A DNA stretch of 64,000 bases. It comes from SAR202 cluster bacterium Io17-Chloro-G6 (GTDB lineage: Bacteria > Chloroflexota > Dehalococcoidia > UBA3495). Location: assembly GCA_002816585.1 (NCBI GenBank), contig MUCT01000047.1, positions 29,635 to 93,634 of the forward strand, given 5' to 3'. Shown here in pieces: positions 26,626-36,475 of the stretch (position 1 is the stretch's first letter; the number at the start of each line of letters is the position of its first letter). Below the pieces are notes generated by a model, which ran no database searches, was not told the DNA's origin, and saw nothing but the letters and a program-made list of their open reading frames with translations. The position numbers and the translations under genes were made by a program.

Positions 26626-27486
26626 CTATTGTGCCCGCAGTTTGTCTGCTGTTGAATACCCGGCGAATACCCGGATTTCCTGTTCAACCACCAAATCAGA
26701 AAAGAGCCCGCAGGCGGCTATTGCCTTCACCTTCCAGATAACACCAGAGTAGCCAATCTTGACGCTGGGCAACGCGCCATTAGGCATGTTAAAGCTGAAC
26801 GGCCATTGAAGCAACTGGTTGGGCGCTAATCTATCGGGGCCATGGAGGACACCTTCGGCCACTGTCTTTATTAGCTTCTTGTCCATGGCCCATTCCGTGC
26901 GTTCCAACTGCACGCGAATGTCCTTCACCGAAAATTCCCGATAGGTCTGGAGTTCCAACCGGCCTTCAACCTGACCGCCCGCGCTGATCATTATCTCCGG
27001 GCAGCTTAGGGTCAGGATGCCATGTTTGGATTCTGATTCCTGGCGCCCCAGGGAACTTCCCACGGGAGGTTGCCCCGAAACAATCATCCCTTTTATCCGA
27101 TGGAGGTCTCGGCCCCTGGAGACGTCCACCAGGACCTGTACCTCCCAAACTATTCGGGTTGCCTCCCCGAAGATGGACTGGACTGCATCGCGGGGCACCT
27201 CGAATTGGACTACTCCACCGATGCTCTCTCCTTTAAGAACTTCCACATTTGCCAGCAAGGGCTCTGTTATCCGTTCCAGGTCCCTTTTGTGCTCGCTGGG
27301 CGAACCTTCGGAGTGGTTCATGTAGTAGGTCTCGACACACACCAGATCGACGGAGCAATGGCGTAGCGTAAAGCTCTCGGACGGCAGGATCGTGACAGCG
27401 GCTTCTACGTTTTCACCAGGACGAAAGTAGATGCGCTCAAGCTTGACGTCAATGTCTGCCCTTGGTTGGCGAAAGATTGCAATCAT
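26626..27486 (-). CDS. Arrestin-like beta-sandwich protein (upstream paralogue)
   Basis: 286 residues, rich in beta strands, two domains: about 1-140 (FRPGENVEAAVTIL, then WEVQVLVDV) and about 150-280 (SCPEIMISAGGQVEGRLEL, then GVIWKVKAIAAC). The repeated pattern of a PG/GG turn followed by V-x-G-x-L is typical of arrestin or Spo0M-like sandwiches; this assignment is by pattern, not by search. ATG at 27486 is used (a TTG precedes it). Ends with TAG at 26626-26628, after which the frame continues into the paralogue. No signal peptide, so cytoplasmic. Confidence 0.6.
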   Translation of the reverse strand: MIAIFRQPRADIDVKLERIYFRPGENVEAAVTILPSESFTLRHCSVDLVCVETYYMNHSEGSPSEHKRDLERITEPLLANVEVLKGESIGGVVQFEVPRDAVQSIFGEATRIVWEVQVLVDVSRGRDLHRIKGMIVSGQPPVGSSLGRQESESKHGILTLSCPEIMISAGGQVEGRLELQTYREFSVKDIRVQLERTEWAMDKKLIKTVAEGVLHGPDRLAPNQLLQWPFSFNMPNGALPSVKIGYSGVIWKVKAIAACGLFSDLVVEQEIRVFAGYSTADKLRAQ

Positions 27487-27609
27487 CAAGCATATTCTCT
27501 CGCTTCAGGACCTTAACCTCTAGCCATGCGGCTCTGGCGGCGCCGTCGCGGTCATCGGATTCCGTTTCTGTTAGCCAAAGCCCCGTGCACGCACCAGCGT
27601 GGGCCGTTG

Positions 27610-27756
27610 CTAGTCGAAGACGTGGTCCCGTAAGAAAGCATAGACCACGTGGCCCACGGAGATCGCCAGTGCGGCGGTGGCGATATAGAGGGTGCGCATT
27701 TGCAAACGCCGGTCCCGTTTACAGTCGGAGCCATCCTCCGGAGGGAGGTCGGCCAA
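27610..27756 (-). CDS. 48-residue single-pass membrane protein
   Basis: A TTG at 27756-27754 follows directly on the TAA of the isochorismatase-like gene and opens 48 codons to a TAG at 27612-27610. The first 19 residues are charged (ADLPPEDGSDCKRDRRL); then comes one hydrophobic helix (TLYIATAALAISVGHVVYAF) and a short acidic/basic end (LRDHVFD). A shorter form could start at an ATG at 27699. The charge pattern predicts an N-in helix. Coding status rests on the helix and the tight coupling to the upstream stop. Confidence 0.45.
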   Translation of the reverse strand: MADLPPEDGSDCKRDRRLQMRTLYIATAALAISVGHVVYAFLRDHVFD

Positions 27757-28347
27757 TTAAAAGGCCCCAAAGGCGCGGATGACATCGCCGGAGCCGACCA
27801 CGTCCGCCTGGCGGGGGAAGATGCGCTGGGTTAAGAAGTCATGGACATCAACATCCGAGTCGGAACAGCAGTCCTCGACCACGTAGAGGTTGAAGTCCAG
27901 GTCCGCCGCGTAGCGGAGTGTTGAAAGGACGACACCGCTGGTGGCATAGCCGAGGATCACCAGGTCAAGGATGTTGTTCGCCCGCAGCGCCACGTCGAGT
28001 CCCGTGCCGTAAAGAGCGTTCACTCGGTGCTTCCCAACCACGACCTCACCTTCTTGGGGCATCACCGACGGATGGATCACGCTCATAGGGTCCGGTACGG
28101 CGGCCTGGCCCGATGCCTTGCGCTGGCTGAAGGTCTTATTCCGCCGGCCAATCTCCGGGTAGCCGGGCCGGAACACGGTGGCGCAATAACAAACCATCGC
28201 CCCGGCCTTCCGGGCGGCAGCCTGTACCGCGGCGGCCTTCTCCACGACCCCGCGCTCAGTGGCATGGGGCAGGGTATCCATCATCTCCGCGTAGAAGTCG
28301 GCGATGAGAATTGCGGTGTGGCCTCGTGTGAGAGTGATGTCAGGCAT
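27757..28347 (-). CDS. Isochorismatase-like hydrolase without catalytic cysteine
   Basis: 196 residues of the isochorismatase / cysteine hydrolase superfamily. The Asp (D17, ILIADFY) and Lys (K106, VVGKHRVNALYG) of the usual triad are present. The nucleophile position reads Val (V139, in GYATSGVVLST) where nicotinamidases and N-carbamoyl hydrolases have Cys. A cysteine-less subgroup of this family is common, so this need not be a broken gene, but amidase chemistry is unlikely. It lies nine bases after threonine aldolase and directly before a tiny membrane protein: a three-gene minus-strand operon. Confidence 0.85.
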   Translation of the reverse strand: MPDITLTRGHTAILIADFYAEMMDTLPHATERGVVEKAAAVQAAARKAGAMVCYCATVFRPGYPEIGRRNKTFSQRKASGQAAVPDPMSVIHPSVMPQEGEVVVGKHRVNALYGTGLDVALRANNILDLVILGYATSGVVLSTLRYAADLDFNLYVVEDCCSDSDVDVHDFLTQRIFPRQADVVGSGDVIRAFGAF

Positions 28348-28356
28348 GGATCAACC

Positions 28357-29406
<1,050 letters not shown>

Positions 29407-29734
29407 CTGACGGCCCTCCCGGATGATTGATATAACGCCTCTGAAGGCGCTGGTGGCCCACGCTGAAAACTGCCCGGAAAAACTATCCGGTATTCTAGCA
29501 GGATCGCGCCTGCAACACTATCGAAATAGAACGTCGGCCCCAGCCCTGTCATTCCGAGGCGGGAGCCGAGGAATCTCTTTCATTGATGGAGTGATTGTGC
29601 CAGAGCGAAGACGCCCATTGCCTCCCGTGAATGATCTGGGTGACCGATGCGGATTATGGCCACCAGCGGTCTGATTCTTGCCAAATGGCGGGCGTTTACC
29701 TAATATGGAGATACCTTCCTAAGGAGTATCTGTT
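29407..29734. other. Divergent intergenic region
   Basis: 328 bases between ltaE (minus) and the alpha/beta hydrolase (plus). It contains one REP-type repeat at 29547-29576 and the AAGGAG ribosome site of the hydrolase near 29720. I could not place a convincing promoter. Confidence 0.5.
29547..29576. repeat. REP-like TCATTCCGAGG element
   Basis: TGTCATTCCGAGG...GAGCCGAGGAATCT is the half-site type of short repeat also seen at 35281-35373. Such TCATTC(C/T)GAG...GAATC sequences recur in many bacterial intergenic regions. Confidence 0.5.
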
Positions 29735-30373
29735 GTGCGTCAAAGCGCCGTTTCTTTCAAAACTGATGGACTTACGTTCGAGGGCGTGGTCGCCCAACCG
29801 GACGATGGTTCCGGCCCCTGGCCTGGCGTGGTCATCTGCCATCCTCACCCACTCCACGGCGGCAGCATGGACAATAACGTCGTCTTGGCCCTGGCCTTGG
29901 GACTGGCCGAAGAGGGTTTTGTCACCCTAAGGTTCAACTTCCGCGGTGTGGGCGGCAGCGAAGGAGAACACACCAAGGGCGAGAAAGAGTCCCAGGAAGC
30001 GCTAGGCGCGCTGGACTTGATCAAAGCATGGCCTGACACCAACGCCAAAACCGGCCTGACCGGCTACTCCTTCGGCACATCGGTGATATTGGGCCATAGC
30101 GAACTACACCGTGAGGCCGACGCTATCGTCCTCGTGTCTCCATCCTTCCGTGCGATCGAGGGGTCACCCCTTAAAAAGTCCAAGGTCCCGGCCCTGATCA
30201 CAACCGGGGACCGCGATAAGTTGGTGGACTCGACTCAGTTGGACGGGGAGCTAGCCAGCTTCAGCCACCCTCCGCAATTCCAGCTCTTCGACGGCGTGGA
30301 CCATTTCTGGTACGGACAAGAGGGCCGTTTGGTGCCGGAAGTCGCCAAGTTCTTTATCGAGCAACTGAAGTAG
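29735..30373 (+). CDS. Alpha/beta hydrolase
   Basis: 212 residues, GTG start with AAGGAG upstream. The fold markers are ICHPHPLHGGSMDN (oxyanion region), RFNFRGVGGSEG, the nucleophile elbow GYSFG, an acid near TTGDRDKLV, and the catalytic His in FDGVDHFWYG. It resembles the small dienelactone-hydrolase-like/CocE-related cytoplasmic hydrolases. Substrate unknown. It is upstream of lspA by 46 bases and may be cotranscribed with it. Confidence 0.88.
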   Translation: MRQSAVSFKTDGLTFEGVVAQPDDGSGPWPGVVICHPHPLHGGSMDNNVVLALALGLAEEGFVTLRFNFRGVGGSEGEHTKGEKESQEALGALDLIKAWPDTNAKTGLTGYSFGTSVILGHSELHREADAIVLVSPSFRAIEGSPLKKSKVPALITTGDRDKLVDSTQLDGELASFSHPPQFQLFDGVDHFWYGQEGRLVPEVAKFFIEQLK

Positions 30374-30419
30374 CTCCGGATTTCAACATAGTGGCTTCTC
30401 GGGCCCCGGAATACCTGAC

Positions 30420-31025
30420 GTGAGCGCCGACACCCCCCGCGTCCCCATCTACAAGGACTTTGTCCTGATTCAATTGGCCGTCCTGATATTCCTCATCGAC
30501 CAGTTCACCAAATTCCTGGTGCGTGACTTGTTGTTGTACCGGGAGTCTTTCCCCGCCACCGGTTTCTTCCGCTTCACCCACACCTTCAACACCGGAAGCG
30601 CCTTCGGCATATTCCAGGACCAGAACACTCCTCTGATTCTGGTGTCTATTATCGGCATCGCCATTCTGGTTATGATCTACCGCAGCCAGCGGGTACCCAC
30701 TGGTTTATTACGGCTGAGCCTGGGATTGCAGATCGGCGGAGCATTGGGGAACCTGCTGGACCGCATGCGGTTGGGCCACGTGACTGACTTTGTAGATGTG
30801 GGCGATTGGCCGGTGTTCAACGTGGCCGACGCATCAATTATAACCGGCCTGGTTATCCTGGCTTATATATTCTTGATCGCCGAGTCGGACGTCAAAAAAG
30901 ACACGGGGCCCACCAGTGGCTATGGCTGGTGCCCGGTTTGTGAAGGCGAGATGCGTACGGTAATGGACGGCTGGCGTTGCTCCACCTGCGGCGTGAAAGA
31001 GCGTTTGTTGGACTCCACGCTATGA
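30420..31025 (+). CDS. lspA: Signal peptidase II fused to a C-terminal zinc ribbon
   Basis: 201 residues from a GTG. Prolipoprotein signal peptidase with four membrane helices. Motifs: IDQFTK (about 26-31), FNTGSAFG (56-63), GGALGNLLDR with catalytic D114, and NVADASI with catalytic D137. After the last helix (about 141-155) the protein continues with 45 extra residues carrying CPVC (C171, C174) and CSTC (C187, C190), a typical treble-clef/zinc-ribbon spacing. LspA proteins usually end soon after the last helix. The last bases overlap the rluD start (ATGA). Confidence 0.94.
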   Translation: MSADTPRVPIYKDFVLIQLAVLIFLIDQFTKFLVRDLLLYRESFPATGFFRFTHTFNTGSAFGIFQDQNTPLILVSIIGIAILVMIYRSQRVPTGLLRLSLGLQIGGALGNLLDRMRLGHVTDFVDVGDWPVFNVADASIITGLVILAYIFLIAESDVKKDTGPTSGYGWCPVCEGEMRTVMDGWRCSTCGVKERLLDSTL

Positions 31026-31933
31026 TCACTCAGTCTACGGTTCACGAGTTTCAGGTGGCAGCGGTCGAGTCCCGGCTGGACCATTATCTGGCCGCGCAGG
31101 ACACTGGACTCACTCGCAGCAGACTACAGCGGTTGATCGTCGAAGGCCAGGTGCTGGTCAACGACAACCCGGCCAAACCGTCCCACAAGCTGAGGGCAGG
31201 CGACCGGATCACCCTTTCCGTGCCCCCGCCACGGCCGACTGGACTAGTGGCTCAAGATATACCCGTCACCGTGGTCTACCAAGACCAAGATTTGGTGGTA
31301 ATCGACAAGCCCGCCGGTTTGGCCGTCCACCCAGGACCGGGACACCCAGACCGGACCCTGGTCAACGCCTTGCTAGCCATGTGCCCCGACATTCAAGGCA
31401 TCGGAGGGGAAATCAGGCCCGGCATCGTACACCGCCTGGACAAAGACACCTCTGGGCTGATGGTGGCAGCCAAGACCCACCAGGCACATAACAATCTTTC
31501 CGCCCAAATAAAGGCGCGGCAGGTCACCAAGGGCTACCTAGCTCTGGTCGAAGGAGTACCGGCGCCTGCCCAAGGTAAGGTGGACGCTCCCGTGGGGCGT
31601 CATCCCCGCCGCCGCACACGCATGGCCGTTGTGGTGGGCGGAAAAGAAGCCCGCACCAGCTATCATCTACGGGAGCAGTTCCAAGAGCACAGCCTGTTGG
31701 AGCTTTACTTGGAGACAGGCCGTACCCACCAGATCAGAGTGCACATGGCCCACATCGGCCACCCGTTGGTGGGCGATACCACCTATGGACACAAAAGTCT
31801 GTTAGTCGGCCGCCATTTCCTCCATGCCTTCCACCTGGCGTTCAAGCACCCGGCCACCGGAGAACCGCTGGAGTTCCGGACCGATCTGCCGGCTGACCTA
31901 GCCCTGGCTATACATGCCCTCCGCGGGGAATAG
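31022..31933 (+). CDS. rluD: RluD-type pseudouridine synthase
   Basis: 303 residues. Modifies uridines of 23S rRNA (helix 69 in well-studied RluD). Contains an N-terminal S4 RNA-binding domain (about residues 15-75, LDHYLAAQ...VNDNPAKPS) and the RluA catalytic domain, with the catalytic Asp D140 in HRLDKDTSG. The ATG at 31022 overlaps the lspA TGA by four bases, the classic lspA-rluD coupling. A longer frame starting at 30977 is out of register with lspA and is not used. Confidence 0.93.
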   Translation: MITQSTVHEFQVAAVESRLDHYLAAQDTGLTRSRLQRLIVEGQVLVNDNPAKPSHKLRAGDRITLSVPPPRPTGLVAQDIPVTVVYQDQDLVVIDKPAGLAVHPGPGHPDRTLVNALLAMCPDIQGIGGEIRPGIVHRLDKDTSGLMVAAKTHQAHNNLSAQIKARQVTKGYLALVEGVPAPAQGKVDAPVGRHPRRRTRMAVVVGGKEARTSYHLREQFQEHSLLELYLETGRTHQIRVHMAHIGHPLVGDTTYGHKSLLVGRHFLHAFHLAFKHPATGEPLEFRTDLPADLALAIHALRGE

Positions 31934-31991
31934 CCAGGCCCCGATTTCCCCCAAGTGCCGTGCCTGACGACCCAAGACTGGGCGTGGGGCG

Positions 31992-32000
31992 TGCTACAAT
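31992..32000 (+). promoter_or_regulatory. Possible extended -10 promoter for gltX
   Basis: TGCTACAAT is a good extended -10 element (TG-n-TACAAT). No -35 match is visible. It would give a leader of about 30 bases before the TTG start at 32037. Confidence 0.4.
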
Positions 32001-32036
32001 ACTTCTGGTCCGTATATATTCCTATGGAGAATCATC

Positions 32037-33497
32037 TTGCCCGGAGAAGTCCGCGTCCGGTTCGCGCCCAGCCCAACCGGATTGCCCCACATCGGCAACA
32101 TCCGAACGGCCCTCTTCAACTGGCTTTTCGCCCGCCACCACGGCGGCAAGTTCATCGTCAGGGTTGAAGACACCGACCAAGTGCGCTTGGTTCCGGGGTC
32201 GGTCGAGGCCATGTTAGCAGGCCTGCGTTGGCTGAACATTGACTGGGATGAGGGCCCCGAAGTGGGCGGCCCCTACGGTCCGTATTTCCAGTCGGAGCGG
32301 CTCGATATATACCACGAACTGGCCGACCGGTTGGTCTCTCAAGGCAACGCCTACCACTGTTATTGCAGCCAAGAGCGTACGGACCAAGGAACCCGTGACC
32401 GCCGCACCTCGGCCAGTTCCGATTGTCATTGCCGCGACCTCAGCCAAGCTGAGATCAGCAAGCTGCGGTCGGAGCAGCATTCCGAGGTGATCCGGTTCGC
32501 CATGCCCAGAGAGGGAGTCACCAAGGTCAATGACCTGATCAGGGGTGAGGTCGAGTGGCGCAACGAGACTTTGAACGACTTCATCATCATGAAGTCCGAT
32601 GGATTCCCCACCTACCACCTGGCGGTGGTCATCGACGACCACCTGATGGAGATTAGCCATGTGATGCGGGCCGAGGAATGGCTGCCCAGCACACCCCGTC
32701 ACCTGCAGATAATCCAGGCTCTGGAGTTCGAGCCGCCGCAATTCGCCCACCTGCCCATGATTATGGGACCCGACCGCGCCAAGCTCTCAAAGCGCCACGG
32801 AGCCACCTCCATCGGCGAGTATGAACACGACGGCTACCTCCCCGAAGCCATGTGCAACTTCATGGTTTTGCTTGGCTGGTCGTTGAACGACAAGACGGAA
32901 GTCATGTCCACCCAGACGATCATTGACAATTTCACTCTGGACCGGGTTACCAGGTCAGCGGCGATCTTCGACCAGGAAAAACTGCTCTGGATGAACGGTA
33001 TGTACATCCGGGAGATGACGCCGGAGCAGCTGGCCGCCCGGATGATGCCGTTCCTGGAACGGGACTTGCCCAAGGACTTGCTGCCCGTGGACTTGGACTA
33101 CCTGTCCCGTATCACGCCGCTGCTCCAGGAGCGCATCAAACGGTTGGACGACGCGGCCAATCAGACCGAATTCTTTTTCAAGGCGGACGAACGGTTCGAT
33201 ATTGAGACCCTGGTGCAGAAAGGTATGGACCGGGAAATGACACTTTCAGCCCTTAAGACCGCTCTGGAAGAGCTGGACGCCGCCGACGACTTCAGTCATG
33301 AGAAACTGGAACAGGTGCTGAATGTGGCTGGAGAGAAGCTGTCTTTGTCCCGCCGCCAGTTCTTCGGGGTGTTGCGGGTCGCCGCCACCGGCCGGGCCGT
33401 GTCACCGCCGTTGTTCGAGATGATGGAGGTCATGGGTAAGGACCGGACTATCAGCCGAATGAAGAACGCCGTCGAGCGCTTCGCCGCCGCCGGTTAA
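32037..33497 (+). CDS. gltX: Glutamyl-tRNA synthetase
   Basis: 486 residues, class I synthetase. The TTG start is supported by GGAG seven bases upstream and by the family N-terminus VRVRFAPSPTG beginning almost at once. HIGH-type motif PHIGN, KMSKS-type motif KLSKRHG with the preceding IMGPDRA, and the C-terminal anticodon-binding helical domain are all present. A Cys/His cluster around residue 115-140 (HCYCSQ, then CHCRD) resembles the zinc-binding insertion of bacterial GluRS. It is followed 45 bases later by glnS. Confidence 0.96.
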   Translation: MPGEVRVRFAPSPTGLPHIGNIRTALFNWLFARHHGGKFIVRVEDTDQVRLVPGSVEAMLAGLRWLNIDWDEGPEVGGPYGPYFQSERLDIYHELADRLVSQGNAYHCYCSQERTDQGTRDRRTSASSDCHCRDLSQAEISKLRSEQHSEVIRFAMPREGVTKVNDLIRGEVEWRNETLNDFIIMKSDGFPTYHLAVVIDDHLMEISHVMRAEEWLPSTPRHLQIIQALEFEPPQFAHLPMIMGPDRAKLSKRHGATSIGEYEHDGYLPEAMCNFMVLLGWSLNDKTEVMSTQTIIDNFTLDRVTRSAAIFDQEKLLWMNGMYIREMTPEQLAARMMPFLERDLPKDLLPVDLDYLSRITPLLQERIKRLDDAANQTEFFFKADERFDIETLVQKGMDREMTLSALKTALEELDAADDFSHEKLEQVLNVAGEKLSLSRRQFFGVLRVAATGRAVSPPLFEMMEVMGKDRTISRMKNAVERFAAAG

Positions 33498-33542
33498 ACG
33501 GCAATCCTTTAACGACTTACGACAGTTCAGGATGAACCAAGA

Positions 33543-35243
33543 ATGACGCAGGCTGAAACCTCGGTCGACTTCGTACGCGGCATAATCGCCGACGACAACA
33601 GGTCGGGCAAGTTCGGCGGCCGGGTAGTCACCCGTTTCCCGCCGGAACCCAACGGCTATCTGCACATCGGGCATGCCAAGTCGATCTGCTTGAATTTTGG
33701 ACTGGCTGCGGAATTTGGCGGTGTCTGCCACTTACGATTCGACGATACCAACCCTTCCCGGGAAGAGGTTGAGTACGTCGAGTCCATCCAGGAAGACGTC
33801 CGCTGGCTAGGCTGGGACTGGGGACACAACCTTTTCTATGCCTCGGACTACTTCGGCCAGCTATATGAATACGCCGTCCGGTTGATCGAGAAGGCCAAGG
33901 CCTACGTCTGCGACCAGAGTCCCGAGGAGATCAGGGAATACCGGGGAACCCTGACCCAACCCGGAAGGGAGAGCCCCTACCGCAACCGGTCAGTCGAAGA
34001 GAACCTGGACCTGTTCCGGCGAATGCGGGCGGGTGAGTTTGATGAGGGCACTCACGTGCTGAGGGCCAAGATAGATATGGCCTCGCCCAATTTGAACCTC
34101 CGTGACCCGGTGCTCTACCGCATTCTGAAGGAGTCCCACCACCGCACGGGAGACGAATGGCCGATCTATCCGATGTACGACTTCGCCCACGGCCAGTCCG
34201 ACTCCATTGAGCACATCACCCATTCGGTGTGCACCCTTGAATTCGAGGACCACCGTCCCCTCTACGACTGGTTTCTGGATGAACTGGATATTTACCACTC
34301 CCAGCAGATCGAATTTGCCCGGCTGAACATCACCCACACAGTGCTCAGCAAACGCCGGTTGATCGAACTGGTCAATGGCGGATACGTAAGCGGTTGGGAC
34401 GACCCGCGCATGCCCACCATCTCGGGTTTCCGCCGCCGTGGCTACACCCCCGAGGCCGTCCGGGAATTCTGCGACCGCATCGGCGTGGCCCGGCGGGACA
34501 ACACCGTGGACATCGCCATGTTGGAGCATACCCTGAGGGAGGACCTGAACAAGCGGTCTCCCAGGGTTATGGCCGTGCTGGACCCTCTAAAGGTGGTGAT
34601 CGAGAACTACCCTGAGGGCCAGACTGAAGAGATCACCTCGGTGAATAACCCTGAAGATATGAGTATGGGGGAGAGGTCCATCCCGTTCTCCCGGACCGTG
34701 TACATCGAAAAAGACGATTTCCGGGAGGAGCCGCCGCCAAAGTTTTACCGCCTCTCACCGGGGCGGGAGATACGCCTCAAGGACGCCTACTACATTACCT
34801 GCACCGGCGTGGTGAAAGACGAGGCCACCGGAGAGATATCCGAGCTGCGTTGCACCTACGACCCGGAAACCCACGGCGGAACGTCATCCGACGGCAGAAA
34901 GGTTCGGGGGACTTCTCATTGGGTGTCGGCCGAACACGCAGTGGAAGCCGAAGTGCGCATCTACGACCACCTGTTCTCGACCCAAGACCCCGACGAAGTG
35001 CCAGGCGGCGGGGATTTCGGGGATTTCAGGGACAACTTGAACCCGGAATCCCTGGTGGTGTTGAAGTCGTGCAAACTGGAAAAAAGTCTGGCCGGCGCCA
35101 AGCCCGGCGACCGATTCCAGTTCCTGCGGCAGGGTTATTTCTGCGTCGACCCCGACTCTACTCCCGACGCCCCGGTCTTCAACCGGACAGTGGCGCTCCG
35201 GGACACCTGGGCCCGCTTGGACCAGGCTCGCAAGCAGGGCTAG
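33543..35243 (+). CDS. glnS: Glutaminyl-tRNA synthetase
   Basis: 566 residues, class I synthetase. Motifs: [17 protein letters not shown] (HIGH type), [16 protein letters not shown] (KMSKS type), and a C-terminal two-barrel anticodon-binding domain (about 350-560). Direct charging of tRNA-Gln by GlnRS, instead of the Glu-tRNA-Gln amidotransferase route, is a trait found patchily in bacteria and usually explained by ancient transfer from eukaryotes. Its placement directly after gltX suggests joint expression. Confidence 0.96.
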   Translation: MTQAETSVDFVRGIIADDNRSGKFGGRVVTRFPPEPNGYLHIGHAKSICLNFGLAAEFGGVCHLRFDDTNPSREEVEYVESIQEDVRWLGWDWGHNLFYASDYFGQLYEYAVRLIEKAKAYVCDQSPEEIREYRGTLTQPGRESPYRNRSVEENLDLFRRMRAGEFDEGTHVLRAKIDMASPNLNLRDPVLYRILKESHHRTGDEWPIYPMYDFAHGQSDSIEHITHSVCTLEFEDHRPLYDWFLDELDIYHSQQIEFARLNITHTVLSKRRLIELVNGGYVSGWDDPRMPTISGFRRRGYTPEAVREFCDRIGVARRDNTVDIAMLEHTLREDLNKRSPRVMAVLDPLKVVIENYPEGQTEEITSVNNPEDMSMGERSIPFSRTVYIEKDDFREEPPPKFYRLSPGREIRLKDAYYITCTGVVKDEATGEISELRCTYDPETHGGTSSDGRKVRGTSHWVSAEHAVEAEVRIYDHLFSTQDPDEVPGGGDFGDFRDNLNPESLVVLKSCKLEKSLAGAKPGDRFQFLRQGYFCVDPDSTPDAPVFNRTVALRDTWARLDQARKQG

Positions 35244-35280
35244 GAAAATATCTCTTCTCCCTCGCAAGCCTGGTGCCTGA

Positions 35281-35373
35281 AAATGTCATTCTGAGGAGTG
35301 AAGCGACGAAGAATCCTCCAATCATCACCTTGGCAGACCCTTCTCCTTCTGCGGAAGGATCAGGGTGACATTT
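35281..35373. repeat. 93-base inverted-repeat element (REP/MITE-like)
   Basis: AAATGTCATTCTGA (35281-35294) is mirrored by TCAGGGTGACATTT (35360-35373) with two mismatches. The interior has GAGTGAAGCGACGAAGAATC, the common core of bacterial TCATTCTGAGGAG repeats. It sits downstream of glnS between convergent genes and could fold into one long hairpin. Confidence 0.75.
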
Positions 35374-35461
35374 GTATAGCGTGGTTTGATCTGAAAAGTA
35401 GGTTCGGTTGATGCTTTTCAGGCAACTCCCTTAGCAAGGGGGAAAGTTAGCATAGGGGAGG

Positions 35462-36475
35462 TTAATTCGTCTGATAGACCTGGATCCGGTGGCGCAGGCA
35501 GTCGGCGACGTAGACGCGGCCTTCTCCGTCCAGCTTCACCGCCGTGGGGCCCCAGAAATAGCTTTCCACGCCAGCGGATATCTCGCGGTCCCTGCGGGCC
35601 GGCGGGTCCAACTCTGGAACTAGGTCAGCCTCATTCCTGAGCCGTCCTTCCTCGGGGTTGGCGTCAAAGTAGTCGGCTGCCCACTTGGAGTCAACCGACT
35701 CGCCCCGGAGGGATGCCAGCACGCTGCCGTCAGGGCCAAGAACCCTCACCCGCTCATTGCCCCAATCGGCGACGTAGATGTTGCCTTTCCCGTCCACTGC
35801 CAGACCGGCCGGCCGGTGGATGGCGTCGGCTTTTGGAAGGCCGCCGAACTCTTCGATCAAATTGCCTGCTGTGTCATAACGCTGGATGCGGTCATTTCCC
35901 CAGTCGGAGATGTAAACGTCGCCGTCATCACTCAGGGCCAAGCCCCAGGGTCCTTCGAACTGGCCCGGACCGCTGCCCCGCTGACCCCAGGCTGAGATGA
36001 ACTCTCCGTCTCTGGTGAACTTCTGCACCCGGTGGTTGCCACTGTCGGTCATCCAGAGGTTGTCGTCGCCGTCGAAGGCTATGCTGGACGGATACTCGAG
36101 CTGACCATCGCCTGAGCCTTTTTCGCCCCATTTGCCCAGATATTCGCCGTTCTTGCCGAAGATGGTCACGCGCTGCAAGCCTTCGTCCGCCACGTAGACC
36201 CGGTCTTGGCTGTCGATCGCGATGGAACTAGGCCACCAGAATTCCCCGTCGCCGGTGCCTCCGGTGCCGAACTCCCCCAGGAATTCCTCATCCAAAGTGC
36301 ACATAGAAATCCGCTTGGAGGGCAACCGGATCGGAGTTTCGGGGCCGGCCCGGTTCAGGACATAGATAACCCCTTGGGAGTTGATCGCCACGTCCACCGG
36401 GTTGGTGAACCCCCGGCCGGTGGCGGCCAGAAAGCCGATCGTGTGGCTATATTTGAAGGTCATGGTGGTGGTCAT
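35462..36475 (-). CDS. NHL-repeat six-bladed beta-propeller protein
   Basis: 337 residues with at least five NHL blades. The recurring unit is P-x-x-(I/L/V)A(I/V)D-x-x-G-x-(I/V)YVAD-x-G-x-x-R(V/I)-x-x-F, for example around residues 85-115, 125-160, 170-205 and 215-250. No signal peptide was seen. NHL propellers bind proteins, RNA or carry lyase/lactonase activity, so the sequence gives fold but not function. The ATG shares one base with the stop of the DUF1800 gene (TAATG), so it is translationally coupled to it. Confidence 0.88.
   Translation of the reverse strand: MTTTMTFKYSHTIGFLAATGRGFTNPVDVAINSQGVIYVLNRAGPETPIRLPSKRISMCTLDEEFLGEFGTGGTGDGEFWWPSSIAIDSQDRVYVADEGLQRVTIFGKNGEYLGKWGEKGSGDGQLEYPSSIAFDGDDNLWMTDSGNHRVQKFTRDGEFISAWGQRGSGPGQFEGPWGLALSDDGDVYISDWGNDRIQRYDTAGNLIEEFGGLPKADAIHRPAGLAVDGKGNIYVADWGNERVRVLGPDGSVLASLRGESVDSKWAADYFDANPEEGRLRNEADLVPELDPPARRDREISAGVESYFWGPTAVKLDGEGRVYVADCLRHRIQVYQTN

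Noticed and set aside
35281..35373. Insertion sequence
   Set aside because: Too short and without a transposase; treated as a REP/MITE-like repeat.
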